29,546 nt of DNA from positions 1 through 29,546 of the forward strand of contig CAJUHX010000023.1 of the NCBI GenBank assembly GCA_910586455.1, in the 5' to 3' direction. Position 1 is the stretch's first letter. Every line of letters starts with the position of its first letter. The DNA is from an uncultured Muribaculaceae bacterium. GTDB lineage: Bacteria > Bacteroidota > Bacteroidia > Bacteroidales > Muribaculaceae. The position numbers and the translations under genes are program-made. Below, one piece after another: positions 1 through 6,730 of this stretch. The notes under the pieces were generated by a model. That model was not told where the DNA came from. It did no database searches and saw only the letters and a program-made list of their open reading frames with translations.

Positions 1-946
1 CTTCTCCGGCAAGGCTCACCCTGCCGACGGTGCCGGACAAGGCCTTATCAAGCGCATCATCGAAATCTCGCGCATGCCCCAGTTCCAGGGAAAGATTATC
101 TTCCTTGAGGACTACAACATGATTGTAGCCAAGCGCCTTGTGACCGGTGTCGACATCTGGCTCAACACCCCCACCCGTCCGCTTGAGGCTTCCGGTACAT
201 CGGGCGAAAAGGCCGAAATGAACGGCGTGCTCAACTTCTCGGTTCTCGACGGCTGGTGGTACGAAGGTTACCGCTTCAACGAAAAGGCCGGCTGGGCTCT
301 CACCGACAAGCGCACCTACACCGACCAGTCACAGCAGGACAAGCTCGATGCAGCCACCATATACTCGATGCTTGAAAACGAAATCATTCCGCTGTATTTT
401 GCCAAGAATTCCAAGGGTTACTCGCCCGAGTGGATTCAGTATATCAAGGGCTCTATTGGCGACATCGCTCCTCACTTCACCATGCAGCGCATGATTGAAG
501 ATTATATCGAGCGCTTCTATGAACCCGAAGCCAAGCGCAGCAAGGCTCTTCAGGCCCACGATTATGCTCTTGCCAAGGAAATTGTAGCTTGGAAAGAGAA
601 AATAGCATCGCAGTGGGACGGCATCAAGGTATTGGATATCCGCCACAGCGGTGAACTCAGCAACAGCATCACAGGTCAGCCTTTCCACATTGAAGCTATC
701 GTCGACACCAACGGCATAGGCCGCGACCTGGGTCTTGAAATGGTCATTTACCGTCAGGAGAACGGTGGCGAGGAATTCGTCGGCACCGAACACTTCAAGG
801 TAACCAAGGAAGAAGGCAACGTACTCACTTACGAACTCAATTCGACTGTGAAAGACCCCGGTATCTTCCGCTATGGCTTCCGCCTCTATCCTATCAACAG
901 GAACCTGCCCCACCGTCAGGACTTCGCTTTCACCCGCTGGATTTAA
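1..946 (+). CDS. glgP: Alpha-glucan (glycogen) phosphorylase, C-terminal part; 5' end outside the window
   Basis: The reading frame is open from base 2 to the TAA at 944-946, so the gene starts before the window. The visible part begins with a KAHPAD-type segment and contains EASGTSGEKAEMNG, which matches the pyridoxal-phosphate site of GT35 phosphorylases; the PLP lysine is encoded at 209-211. The following segment (GWWYEGY) and the long C-terminal beta region fit the archaeal-type alpha-glucan phosphorylases (DUF3417 family) common in Bacteroidetes rather than the E. coli type. By family knowledge the enzyme releases glucose-1-phosphate from storage glucan in the cytoplasm, usually beside a glycogen synthase gene, which would lie upstream of this window. 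A terminator follows 16 bp after the stop. The family is clear; the N-terminal domains cannot be seen. Confidence 0.92.
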   Translation, partial: FSGKAHPADGAGQGLIKRIIEISRMPQFQGKIIFLEDYNMIVAKRLVTGVDIWLNTPTRPLEASGTSGEKAEMNGVLNFSVLDGWWYEGYRFNEKAGWALTDKRTYTDQSQQDKLDAATIYSMLENEIIPLYFAKNSKGYSPEWIQYIKGSIGDIAPHFTMQRMIEDYIERFYEPEAKRSKALQAHDYALAKEIVAWKEKIASQWDGIKVLDIRHSGELSNSITGQPFHIEAIVDTNGIGRDLGLEMVIYRQENGGEEFVGTEHFKVTKEEGNVLTYELNSTVKDPGIFRYGFRLYPINRNLPHRQDFAFTRWI

Positions 947-961
947 TAATCTACACAATAT

Positions 962-1002
962 AAAAAAGGCCGGCTTGATGATTTCAAGTCGGCCTTTTTT
1001 TT
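962..1002. terminator. Two-way intrinsic terminator between glgP and DAHP synthase
   Basis: AAAAAAGGCCGGCTTGA pairs with TCAAGTCGGCCTTTTTT across a short loop, with one G-U wobble. A T-run follows on the plus strand, and the A-run on the other side gives a T-run on the minus strand. It lies between two genes that converge on it. Confidence 0.85.
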
Positions 1003-1014
1003 AGCAAATATGGC

Positions 1015-2070
1015 CTACAGTTGCAGGCGTACAGATTCCTCATGTATTGCAGCGAGTATGCTTCGGATAAAATTTTCGTCGAGATTTAATTCCGCAGCCT
1101 GAGCCGTACGCTGGCTCATAAGTTGTGAGTAGCGCTCGGTCTGTACGACCGGCAAGCCTTCAGCTCGCTTATAATCGCCGATGCGGCGTGCAACATCCAT
1201 GCGGCGTGCCAGCAGTGCTATAAGCTCTGAATCTATGGTGTCGATTTCGGCGCGCATCTGCGCCAGCGACTCCCGGTCGTTGCCGTTGCCATGTTTCAGG
1301 CGCAGGCTTTTCAGCAGCGAGCCGAACTCGGCCGGAGTAAGCTGCTGAGCGGCATCGCTCAAGGCACAGTCCGGGTAACTGTGGCATTCCACAATCAGGC
1401 CGTCGAACCCCAAGTCCATGGCCTGCTGACAGATGGGAGCCACCAGGTCGCGTCGTCCGGCAATATGACTCGGATCGCACAGCAACGGTAATTCAGGCAG
1501 TCGGTGGTGCAACTCTATTGGCAGACGCCAGCAAGGGTCGTTGCGGTAAATCCGAGGTGTATATACGCTGAAACCGCGGTGCGAAGCCGCCAGACGGCAT
1601 ACTCCCGCAAGACTCAGGCGCTGAATGGCGCCCAGCCATAACGACACATCCGGATTAAGCGGATTCTTCACTATAACCGGAGTGTCCGGTGCCAAAGCGG
1701 CAATGGCATCGGCTATCTCCTGCACGGCAAAGGGGTTGGCTGTAGTGCGGGCGCCAATCCACAGAATGTCGATTCCGGCCTGCAGAGCCTCCTCGACATG
1801 GCTGCGGTTGGCCACCTCGGTAGCTGCAAGCATACCACATTCACATGCAGCATCGACAAGCCAAGGCAAAGCCTTTGAACCGAAGCCCTCGAACGAACCG
1901 GGCATAGTCCGGGGTTTCCACACTCCGGCACGCAGGATACTCACTCCCTCGGCAGCCAGACCACGTGCGGTCTGCAGCATCTGCCCGGCACTTTCAGCCG
2001 AGCACGGGCCGGCGATGACAAGCGGTCGTGACGATAAAAAATTTTCAGACAGAAAAGGCAGTAGTTTCAT
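1015..2070 (-). CDS. Bifunctional DAHP synthase / chorismate mutase (type II)
   Basis: The 351-residue protein joins two shikimate-pathway enzymes. Residues ~15-255 are a KDO8P-like (type I-beta) DAHP synthase, which condenses PEP with erythrose-4-phosphate. Likely metal ligands are Cys23 (GPCSAES), His202 (CDPSHIAG), Glu228 (VECH) and Asp239 (ALSDAAQ); Lys135 lies in VIVKNP. Residues ~264-351 are an AroQ-type chorismate mutase helix bundle, with IDTIDSELIALLARRM as the first helix. This domain order is known from Bacteroidetes such as Prevotella nigrescens, where the mutase domain also mediates prephenate feedback control; the same control here is inference. The usual tyrA, pheA and aminotransferase neighbours are absent and the gene appears monocistronic. 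The ATG at 2070 gives the expected short N-terminal tail, and a promoter ends only 4 nt upstream of it. Confidence 0.95.
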   Translation of the reverse strand: MKLLPFLSENFLSSRPLVIAGPCSAESAGQMLQTARGLAAEGVSILRAGVWKPRTMPGSFEGFGSKALPWLVDAACECGMLAATEVANRSHVEEALQAGIDILWIGARTTANPFAVQEIADAIAALAPDTPVIVKNPLNPDVSLWLGAIQRLSLAGVCRLAASHRGFSVYTPRIYRNDPCWRLPIELHHRLPELPLLCDPSHIAGRRDLVAPICQQAMDLGFDGLIVECHSYPDCALSDAAQQLTPAEFGSLLKSLRLKHGNGNDRESLAQMRAEIDTIDSELIALLARRMDVARRIGDYKRAEGLPVVQTERYSQLMSQRTAQAAELNLDENFIRSILAAIHEESVRLQL

Positions 2071-2074
2071 GCTG

Positions 2075-2107
2075 CAAAGTTACGAATAATTTTGCGAAAC
2101 TTACAAA
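2075..2107 (-). promoter_or_regulatory. Bacteroidetes-type promoter for DAHP synthase-chorismate mutase
   Basis: On the minus strand a TTTG (2104-2107) is followed after 21 bp by TAACTTTG (2075-2082), matching the -33/-7 consensus of the Bacteroides primary sigma factor. Only 4 nt separate the -7 box from the ATG, so the transcript should have almost no leader. Confidence 0.65.
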
Positions 2108-2194
2108 AATTCATATAAATGCCGTGGCAAATACCTTTATTCCAAATCGGCTTTAACAGCCCCGGAAAAAAAAAGAAAAAAAATCGTCAAAAAG

Positions 2195-2227
2195 TTTGCG
2201 AGAATCCAAATTTAATGCCTATATTTG
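2195..2227 (+). promoter_or_regulatory. gdhA promoter
   Basis: TTTG at 2195-2198, a 21-bp spacer and TATATTTG at 2220-2227 match the Bacteroidetes consensus. A long A-rich tract at 2166-2183 lies just upstream and could act as an UP-like element. Transcription should begin near 2232, leaving about 65 nt of untranslated leader before the ATG at 2298. Confidence 0.72.
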
Positions 2228-2297
2228 CGGTGTTCAAACCAACATAGCTAACCACTTAAATCTATACATAAGGTTTAAAGACCTAAAACTCAAAGTT

Positions 2298-3635
2298 ATG
2301 GATATTAACAACATTATGAGCGCCCTTGAGGCCAAGCATCCTGGTGAAAAGGAATACCTCCAGGCAGTGAAAGAAGTTTTGATGTCAGTTCAGGACGTAT
2401 ACAACCAGCACCCTGAATTCGAACGCAACAAAATCATCGAGCGTATGGTCGAACCCGACCGCATCTTCACTTTCCGTGTAACCTGGATTGACGACAAGGG
2501 CGACGTTCAGAACAACATAGGCTACCGCGTACAGTTCAACAATGCCATTGGCCCGTACAAAGGCGGCATCCGTTTCCACGCTTCGGTAAACCTCTCGATT
2601 CTCAAATTCCTCGGTTTCGAGCAGACTTTCAAAAACGCTCTCACCACTCTGCCCATGGGTGGCGCAAAAGGCGGCAGCGACTTCTCGCCCCGCGGCAAGA
2701 GCGACCGCGAAATCATGCGTTTCTGCCAGGCTTTCATCCTCGAACTCTGGCGTAACCTCGGTCCCGACCAGGACGTTCCCGCAGGCGATATCGGCGTAGG
2801 CGGTCGCGAAGTAGGCTACATGTACGGTATGTACAAAAAACTCTCGCGCCAGTGCACCGGTACTTTCACCGGCAAGGGTCTGAGCTTCGGCGGCAGCCGT
2901 ATCCGTCCCGAGGCCACCGGTTTCGGCGCCCTCTACTTCGTACAGAGCGTACTCGGTGTTAAGGGTGAAGACCTCAAGGGCAAGACTGTGGCTATCTCCG
3001 GCTTCGGCAACGTTGCATGGGGTGCTGCCATGAAAGCTACCGAACTCGGTGCCAAGGTTGTGACCATCTCCGGCCCCGACGGATACATCTACGATCCCGC
3101 CGGCCTCGATGCTGAAAAAATCAACTACATGCTCGAACTCCGCGCCAGCGGCAACGACATCGTTGCTCCCTACGCCGACAAGTTCCCCGGCTCGCAGTTC
3201 TTCGCAGGCCGCAAGCCTTGGGAATGCAAGGTTGATATCGCTCTGCCCTGTGCTACCCAGAACGAGGTTAACGGCGAAGACGCCAAGATGCTTGTTGAAA
3301 ACGGTGTTCAGCTCGTTGCCGAAGTTTCCAACATGGGCTGTACCCCCGAAGCTATCGACACCTTCATCGCCGCACGCATCATCTATGCTCCCGGCAAGGC
3401 TGTGAACGCCGGTGGTGTTGCAACCTCAGGTCTTGAAATGAGCCAGGATGCCGAGCACCTGCAGTGGAGCGCCGAAGAAGTTGACGCCAAGCTCCACTAC
3501 ATCATGAAGAGCATCCACGAACAGTGCGTTGAATACGGCACTGAAGCCGACGGATACATCAACTACATGAAGGGCGCCAACATCGCCGGCTTCATGAAAG
3601 TTGCCGACGCCATGATGGGCCAGGGTATCTACTAA
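2298..3635 (+). CDS. gdhA: NADP-type glutamate dehydrogenase
   Basis: This 445-residue enzyme interconverts 2-oxoglutarate plus ammonium and glutamate in the cytoplasm. It is the expected ammonium-assimilation enzyme of gut Bacteroidales. Residues 86-94 (PYKGGIRFH) bind substrate, Lys124 in PMGGAKGG is the catalytic lysine, and GFGNVAWG in the second half is the dinucleotide-binding turn. Length and N-terminus match the hexameric family of about 445 residues. The frame stays open upstream to an ATG at 2196, but that codon overlaps the -33 element of the promoter, so the ATG at 2298 (MDINNIMSALEAKHP) is the supported start. The gene is monocistronic, with its own promoter and terminator. NADP rather than NAD preference is inferred from family similarity. 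Confidence 0.96.
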   Translation: MDINNIMSALEAKHPGEKEYLQAVKEVLMSVQDVYNQHPEFERNKIIERMVEPDRIFTFRVTWIDDKGDVQNNIGYRVQFNNAIGPYKGGIRFHASVNLSILKFLGFEQTFKNALTTLPMGGAKGGSDFSPRGKSDREIMRFCQAFILELWRNLGPDQDVPAGDIGVGGREVGYMYGMYKKLSRQCTGTFTGKGLSFGGSRIRPEATGFGALYFVQSVLGVKGEDLKGKTVAISGFGNVAWGAAMKATELGAKVVTISGPDGYIYDPAGLDAEKINYMLELRASGNDIVAPYADKFPGSQFFAGRKPWECKVDIALPCATQNEVNGEDAKMLVENGVQLVAEVSNMGCTPEAIDTFIAARIIYAPGKAVNAGGVATSGLEMSQDAEHLQWSAEEVDAKLHYIMKSIHEQCVEYGTEADGYINYMKGANIAGFMKVADAMMGQGIY

Positions 3636-3659
3636 TCGGACAATCCTAAAAATCAGCAT

Positions 3660-3692
3660 AACAGCCTCGAAGCTTCTTCGGGGCTGTTTTTT
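3660..3692 (+). terminator. gdhA intrinsic terminator
   Basis: AACAGCCTCGAAG pairs with CTTCGGGGCTGTT (one G-U pair) around a tight loop and is followed by a T-run, 24 bp after the gdhA stop. Confidence 0.85.
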
Positions 3693-3788
3693 GTATATGT
3701 TTTTGAATACCGCCGGCAATACAACACGTGCTTTTGCACATATTAATAATCGGCCACGAATTTTTAATGTAAATAGTTGGCAAAAAGT

Positions 3789-3819
3789 TTTGCAGTATCG
3801 AAAATAAAAACTACTTTTG
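3789..3819 (+). promoter_or_regulatory. Promoter of a putative small RNA
   Basis: TTTG at 3789-3792, a 19-bp spacer and TACTTTTG at 3812-3819 form a full-consensus Bacteroidetes promoter. It points into a stretch without a protein gene, with transcription expected to start near 3824. Confidence 0.72.
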
Positions 3820-3823
3820 CATA

Positions 3824-4037
3824 GTGAAATCAGTAACATCTTACTTACCTTAAAATCGAGACTAAAGTCTGTCATTACCATTGAAAAACAAAAGTTGCAT
3901 CGGTCAGAATGTATGAGAGTACATGATTAACTATAGACCATCAACTTCGGGATAAAGATATTTGACCGAAAGTTATTTACAACTATAGACCGACAGCTAA
4001 ACGGGACCGTTCTGAGTGGAGCGGCCCCGTAGTTTTT
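3824..4037 (+). ncRNA. Putative orphan structured small RNA, about 210 nt
   Basis: This part of the 426-bp gap between gdhA and znuC has no plausible coding frame but is bounded by a consensus promoter and an intrinsic terminator. Visible pairings include TCGGTCA (3900-3906) with TGACCGA (3963-3969), an outer AGTTG (3893-3897) with CAACT (3980-3984), and a small ATGTA/TACAT hairpin (3909-3924). The 11-mer AACTATAGACC occurs at 3929-3939 and again at 3981-3991. No plus-strand gene lies downstream, because znuC is convergent, so a riboswitch or leader role is unlikely. I do not recognise it as tmRNA or RNase P. Its length would suit a 6S-like or regulatory RNA, but I have no sequence match for that. 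Confidence 0.55.
4001..4037 (+). terminator. Terminator of the putative small RNA
   Basis: ACGGGACCG (4001-4009) pairs with CGGCCCCGT (4022-4030) with one internal mismatch, and TTTTT follows at 4033-4037. The minus strand lacks a comparable T-run, so it serves the plus strand. Confidence 0.7.
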
Positions 4038-4061
4038 CTTATAAGAATCTTTTTTTGGCGG

Positions 4062-4757
4062 TCAGCTATTGCATCCGCAGCGCACATAGTGGTGTGCTGC
4101 CGTGCATTCGTGAATGCCGTTGTCGACAATGATATGCCGGTTGGCCATCTCGGAAATAGCCGTCATCTCGTGCGAAACCAGCACAACGGTTGTTGTGCGC
4201 GCCACGTTTGCCAGAATATCGTAGAGCTGATGTTCAAAGCGCTTGTCGATATAGCTCAGCGGTTCGTCGAGTACCAATAGCGATGGTTCTGAAATCATGG
4301 CTCGGCCAAGTAAGGCTCGCTGCAACTGACCGCCGGACAGCTGCCCTATGCTGCTGTGGGCCTGTTCGGTAAGACCTACAGTCTGAAGCATAGTCCATAC
4401 TTTGTCGCGAACCTCTGATGCAGGCAGACAATGAGCCAGCAAACCCGATGCCACAACTTCGTGGACTGTTATAGGAAAGTGGCTGTCAATCATATTTTTC
4501 TGAGGCAGGTAGCCAATGGCATTCGATTTCAGTTCCATGCCATAAATCACATTGCCCGATGTGGGTTTGAGCAGCCGCAGCATTATTCGCAGCAAGGTAG
4601 TCTTGCCGCCGCCGTTCGGACCGGTTATGGCCATAAAATCGCCTGGAAATACAGCAAGACTTATATCCGACAGTACTCGGCGGTCGTGCCACTGCATGCT
4701 TATATTCTGCAACTGCAGCAAGGGTATGCGTTTTGATGAGTTACTTGACAAGTTCAT
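4062..4757 (-). CDS. znuC: Metal (probably zinc) ABC transporter, ATP-binding protein
   Basis: This 231-residue ATPase drives import of the metal delivered by the neighbouring binding protein. It has all nucleotide-binding elements: Walker A GPNGGGKT (46-53), Q-loop Gln86 (YLPQK), signature LSGGQLQR (140-147), Walker B LLVLDEP (160-166) and switch His196 (LVSHE). Sequence style and partner place it in the ZnuC/MntB group. The ATG at 4757 lies inside the last codons of znuA, a 17-bp overlap, so the two genes are probably translationally coupled. The C-terminus carries HHYVRCGC, an unusual histidine/cysteine ending that might bind metal (inference). No membrane permease gene (znuB) follows; the next element is the small-RNA terminator. 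Confidence 0.9.
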   Translation of the reverse strand: MNLSSNSSKRIPLLQLQNISMQWHDRRVLSDISLAVFPGDFMAITGPNGGGKTTLLRIMLRLLKPTSGNVIYGMELKSNAIGYLPQKNMIDSHFPITVHEVVASGLLAHCLPASEVRDKVWTMLQTVGLTEQAHSSIGQLSGGQLQRALLGRAMISEPSLLVLDEPLSYIDKRFEHQLYDILANVARTTTVVLVSHEMTAISEMANRHIIVDNGIHECTAAHHYVRCGCNS

Positions 4758-5607
4758 CTGTAATAATATTCATTTGGTGCTGCCAGTCGTACGACAACGG
4801 ATCGATGGTTACAGTGCGCAGCCCCAGTTGCGACGTCATAGCCTGAGTCTGCCTTGTATCGAATTCGCGCTGATAAAAGAACACTTTTGCGCCGTGGCTG
4901 CGTGCCTGGTCGATTGCGCGACGGAGAGCCGACGCTGAAGGCTCTTTCGACTCCCAACCTACCGACAACTGCTCCAGCCCATAATCGCGGGCAAAATATC
5001 CCAGCGACGGATGCCATACCATAAAACAGGTGGCGTTTCCCTGTTCGAGTCTGGAGGCAATCGACGAGTCGAGAGAATCGAGGTGTTCCAGCAGACTGTG
5101 CAGCCGGCTTTTATACATACAACTGTCGGCCGGGTCGAGTGCAATGAGCCCGCGGGCCATATTATCGGCCATCACCTTGGCGTTTCTTACCGAGGTCCAC
5201 ACATGCGGGTCGGCTTCCTCTCCGCTTTCTTCATGACTACATTCGCCGTCATGATGGTGGTGCGAATGAGTACCATACAGCGGTACAATACCGGTGGCCG
5301 ACTCCAATACCGGAATATCGGTGGCTGATTGCAGCAGAGCATGCTCGAATGGCAGACCTCCTACATAAAAATAAGCGCTTGCGCAATCCAGAGCCAGACG
5401 GGATTTCATTGTAGGTTCAAAAGTTTCCGGATTTGCGCCCTGCTTCATCAGAGTCACCACCTTGAACTTGTCGCCGGTCAGCTGCTCGAGCAGATAACGT
5501 TGCGGCTCCACGCTCACGGCAATGGTAGGAGTTGCAGATTCGGAGTCAGAGCAGGCACAGAATGTTGTCAAGGAGGCGGCAACCAATATGTTACGGATAA
5601 ATTTCAT
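4741..5607 (-). CDS. znuA: Zinc ABC transporter substrate-binding lipoprotein
   Basis: This cluster A-I metal-binding protein captures zinc (or manganese) outside the inner membrane for ZnuC. The N-terminus is a lipoprotein signal with lipobox FCAC and lipidated Cys19. A histidine-rich loop near residues 114-125 (THSHHHH then CSHEE) is typical of zinc rather than manganese binders. Likely ligands are His89 (PFEH), His135 (ADPHVW), a later WHPS histidine and an aspartate in TIDP. The frame opens at a GTG (5613), but the ATG at 5607 (MKFIRN) gives the better signal peptide, and a -7 box lies 22 nt upstream of it. It is the first gene of a two-gene operon with znuC and is divergent from the YitT gene. 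Zinc specificity is inferred from the His loop. Confidence 0.88.
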   Translation of the reverse strand: MKFIRNILVAASLTTFCACSDSESATPTIAVSVEPQRYLLEQLTGDKFKVVTLMKQGANPETFEPTMKSRLALDCASAYFYVGGLPFEHALLQSATDIPVLESATGIVPLYGTHSHHHHDGECSHEESGEEADPHVWTSVRNAKVMADNMARGLIALDPADSCMYKSRLHSLLEHLDSLDSSIASRLEQGNATCFMVWHPSLGYFARDYGLEQLSVGWESKEPSASALRRAIDQARSHGAKVFFYQREFDTRQTQAMTSQLGLRTVTIDPLSYDWQHQMNIITDELVK

Positions 5608-5629
5608 TTGCACTGTGAAAAAACAGTTA

Positions 5630-5637
5630 CAAATTTA
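5630..5637 (-). promoter_or_regulatory. Probable -7 box for znuA-znuC
   Basis: CAAATTTA on the plus strand reads TAAATTTG on the minus strand, matching TAnnTTTG, 22 nt before the znuA ATG. No good TTTG lies at the expected distance upstream. I did not find a Zur-like operator that I could support. Confidence 0.4.
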
Positions 5638-5681
5638 CGAATTTTTTTTCGCTTTAAGGCCTTACAATCCCATAAAAACAT

Positions 5682-5689
5682 TAACTTTG
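5682..5689 (+). promoter_or_regulatory. Probable -7 box for the YitT-EFR1 pair
   Basis: TAACTTTG matches the Bacteroidetes -7 consensus and would give a leader of about 48 nt before the ATG at 5742. The -33 element is poor. Confidence 0.45.
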
Positions 5690-5741
5690 CAGTCGCAAAA
5701 CGTACCCGAATTAACCAAATCTATCCAAGCAAATTTCACAA

Positions 5742-6728
5742 ATGACTGTAAACAAGACAAAACTCTGGCGCACCTCGCGAGATTACATATTCATCACTCT
5801 TGGCATGGCTCTGTATGCCTTAGGATTCTCGGCTTTCATTCTGCCTGAAAAAGTTGTAATCGGTGGTCTTGCCGGTATCGGTACCCTTATATATTTCCTT
5901 ACCGGCATACCTGTGGCTGTGGCGCAGTATGTCTGCAACCTCATTCTGCTGGCGTTTGCATATAAGATTGTAGGCCGCCAGTTTGTGCTGGGCACTATTT
6001 TCGGCGCCACCATGATATCAGTATTTGTGGGTATCTTCCAGCCACTGTTCACCCATCCGTTCACATCCGAGCCTATAATGAATATAGTAATCGGCGGTCT
6101 GATGTGCGGCTTCGGTATCGGCCTTGCATTTACCCATAACGGGTCCAGCGGCGGCACGGATATCGTGGCGGCTATGGTGTCTAAGCATTCCAATGTAAGC
6201 ATCGGCCGTACAATGCTTTACACCGATGTATTCATTATTTCGTCGAGTTATCTGCTCTTTCACAACATCGACAAAATTGTGTATGGCCTGATGGTACTCT
6301 TCCTGGTATCGTATGTAACTGACCTGATTATAAATACCAACCGCCAGGCAGTGCAGTTTACCATTTTCTCGCCTCACTGGCAGGAGATTGCCACAGCCAT
6401 CAACAATGAGGCCAACCGTGGCTGCACCGTACTCGACGGTACCGGCTGGTACAGCAAGCATCAGGTAAAAATTCTGCTGGTGATGTGCCGAAAAATTGAG
6501 TCTGTCACTATTTTCCGCATCATAAAATCAATCGACAAGAACGCATTCATCACTCAGGCCAATGTTAACGGAGTGTACGGAAAGGGCTTTGATGAAATGA
6601 AGATTAAAATGCCCACCCCCAAGCACCACAGCAATGAGGCCGCTTCTGGTTCGGGCACAAAGGCTACCGATGCCAACGGATATGGGAATCTGCCTTCATC
6701 GTCGGGCCACAACGATTCTCTTGCCTGA
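5742..6728 (+). CDS. YitT family membrane protein (DUF161 plus DUF2179)
   Basis: The 328-residue protein has an N-terminal membrane domain of about five to six hydrophobic segments (residues ~15-195). It includes the glycine-rich GFGIGLAFTHNGSSGGTD stretch typical of the YitT family. A soluble domain follows (~205-290, DUF2179), ending with the GVYGKGFDEMKI motif common in this family. The last 35-40 residues are rich in Ser, Gly, Asn and Thr and look disordered. The role of the family is not established; a transport function is often supposed but I cannot show it here. Its stop is 2 bp before the start of the EFR1-type protein, so the two are almost certainly co-transcribed. Confidence 0.88.
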   Translation: MTVNKTKLWRTSRDYIFITLGMALYALGFSAFILPEKVVIGGLAGIGTLIYFLTGIPVAVAQYVCNLILLAFAYKIVGRQFVLGTIFGATMISVFVGIFQPLFTHPFTSEPIMNIVIGGLMCGFGIGLAFTHNGSSGGTDIVAAMVSKHSNVSIGRTMLYTDVFIISSSYLLFHNIDKIVYGLMVLFLVSYVTDLIINTNRQAVQFTIFSPHWQEIATAINNEANRGCTVLDGTGWYSKHQVKILLVMCRKIESVTIFRIIKSIDKNAFITQANVNGVYGKGFDEMKIKMPTPKHHSNEAASGSGTKATDANGYGNLPSSSGHNDSLA

Positions 6729-6730
6729 TT

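Noticed and set aside
2196..2297. N-terminal extension of GdhA from an upstream ATG
   Set aside because: The upstream ATG overlaps the -33 element of the promoter, and the protein from 2298 already matches the family length.
3909..3926. Five-codon open frame inside the RNA candidate (ATG ... TGA)
   Set aside because: It is too short, has no start-site support and coincides with a small hairpin; most likely chance.
3824..4037. tmRNA, tRNA or RNase P RNA
   Set aside because: No tRNA-like end, tag reading frame or P-RNA conserved core could be found.
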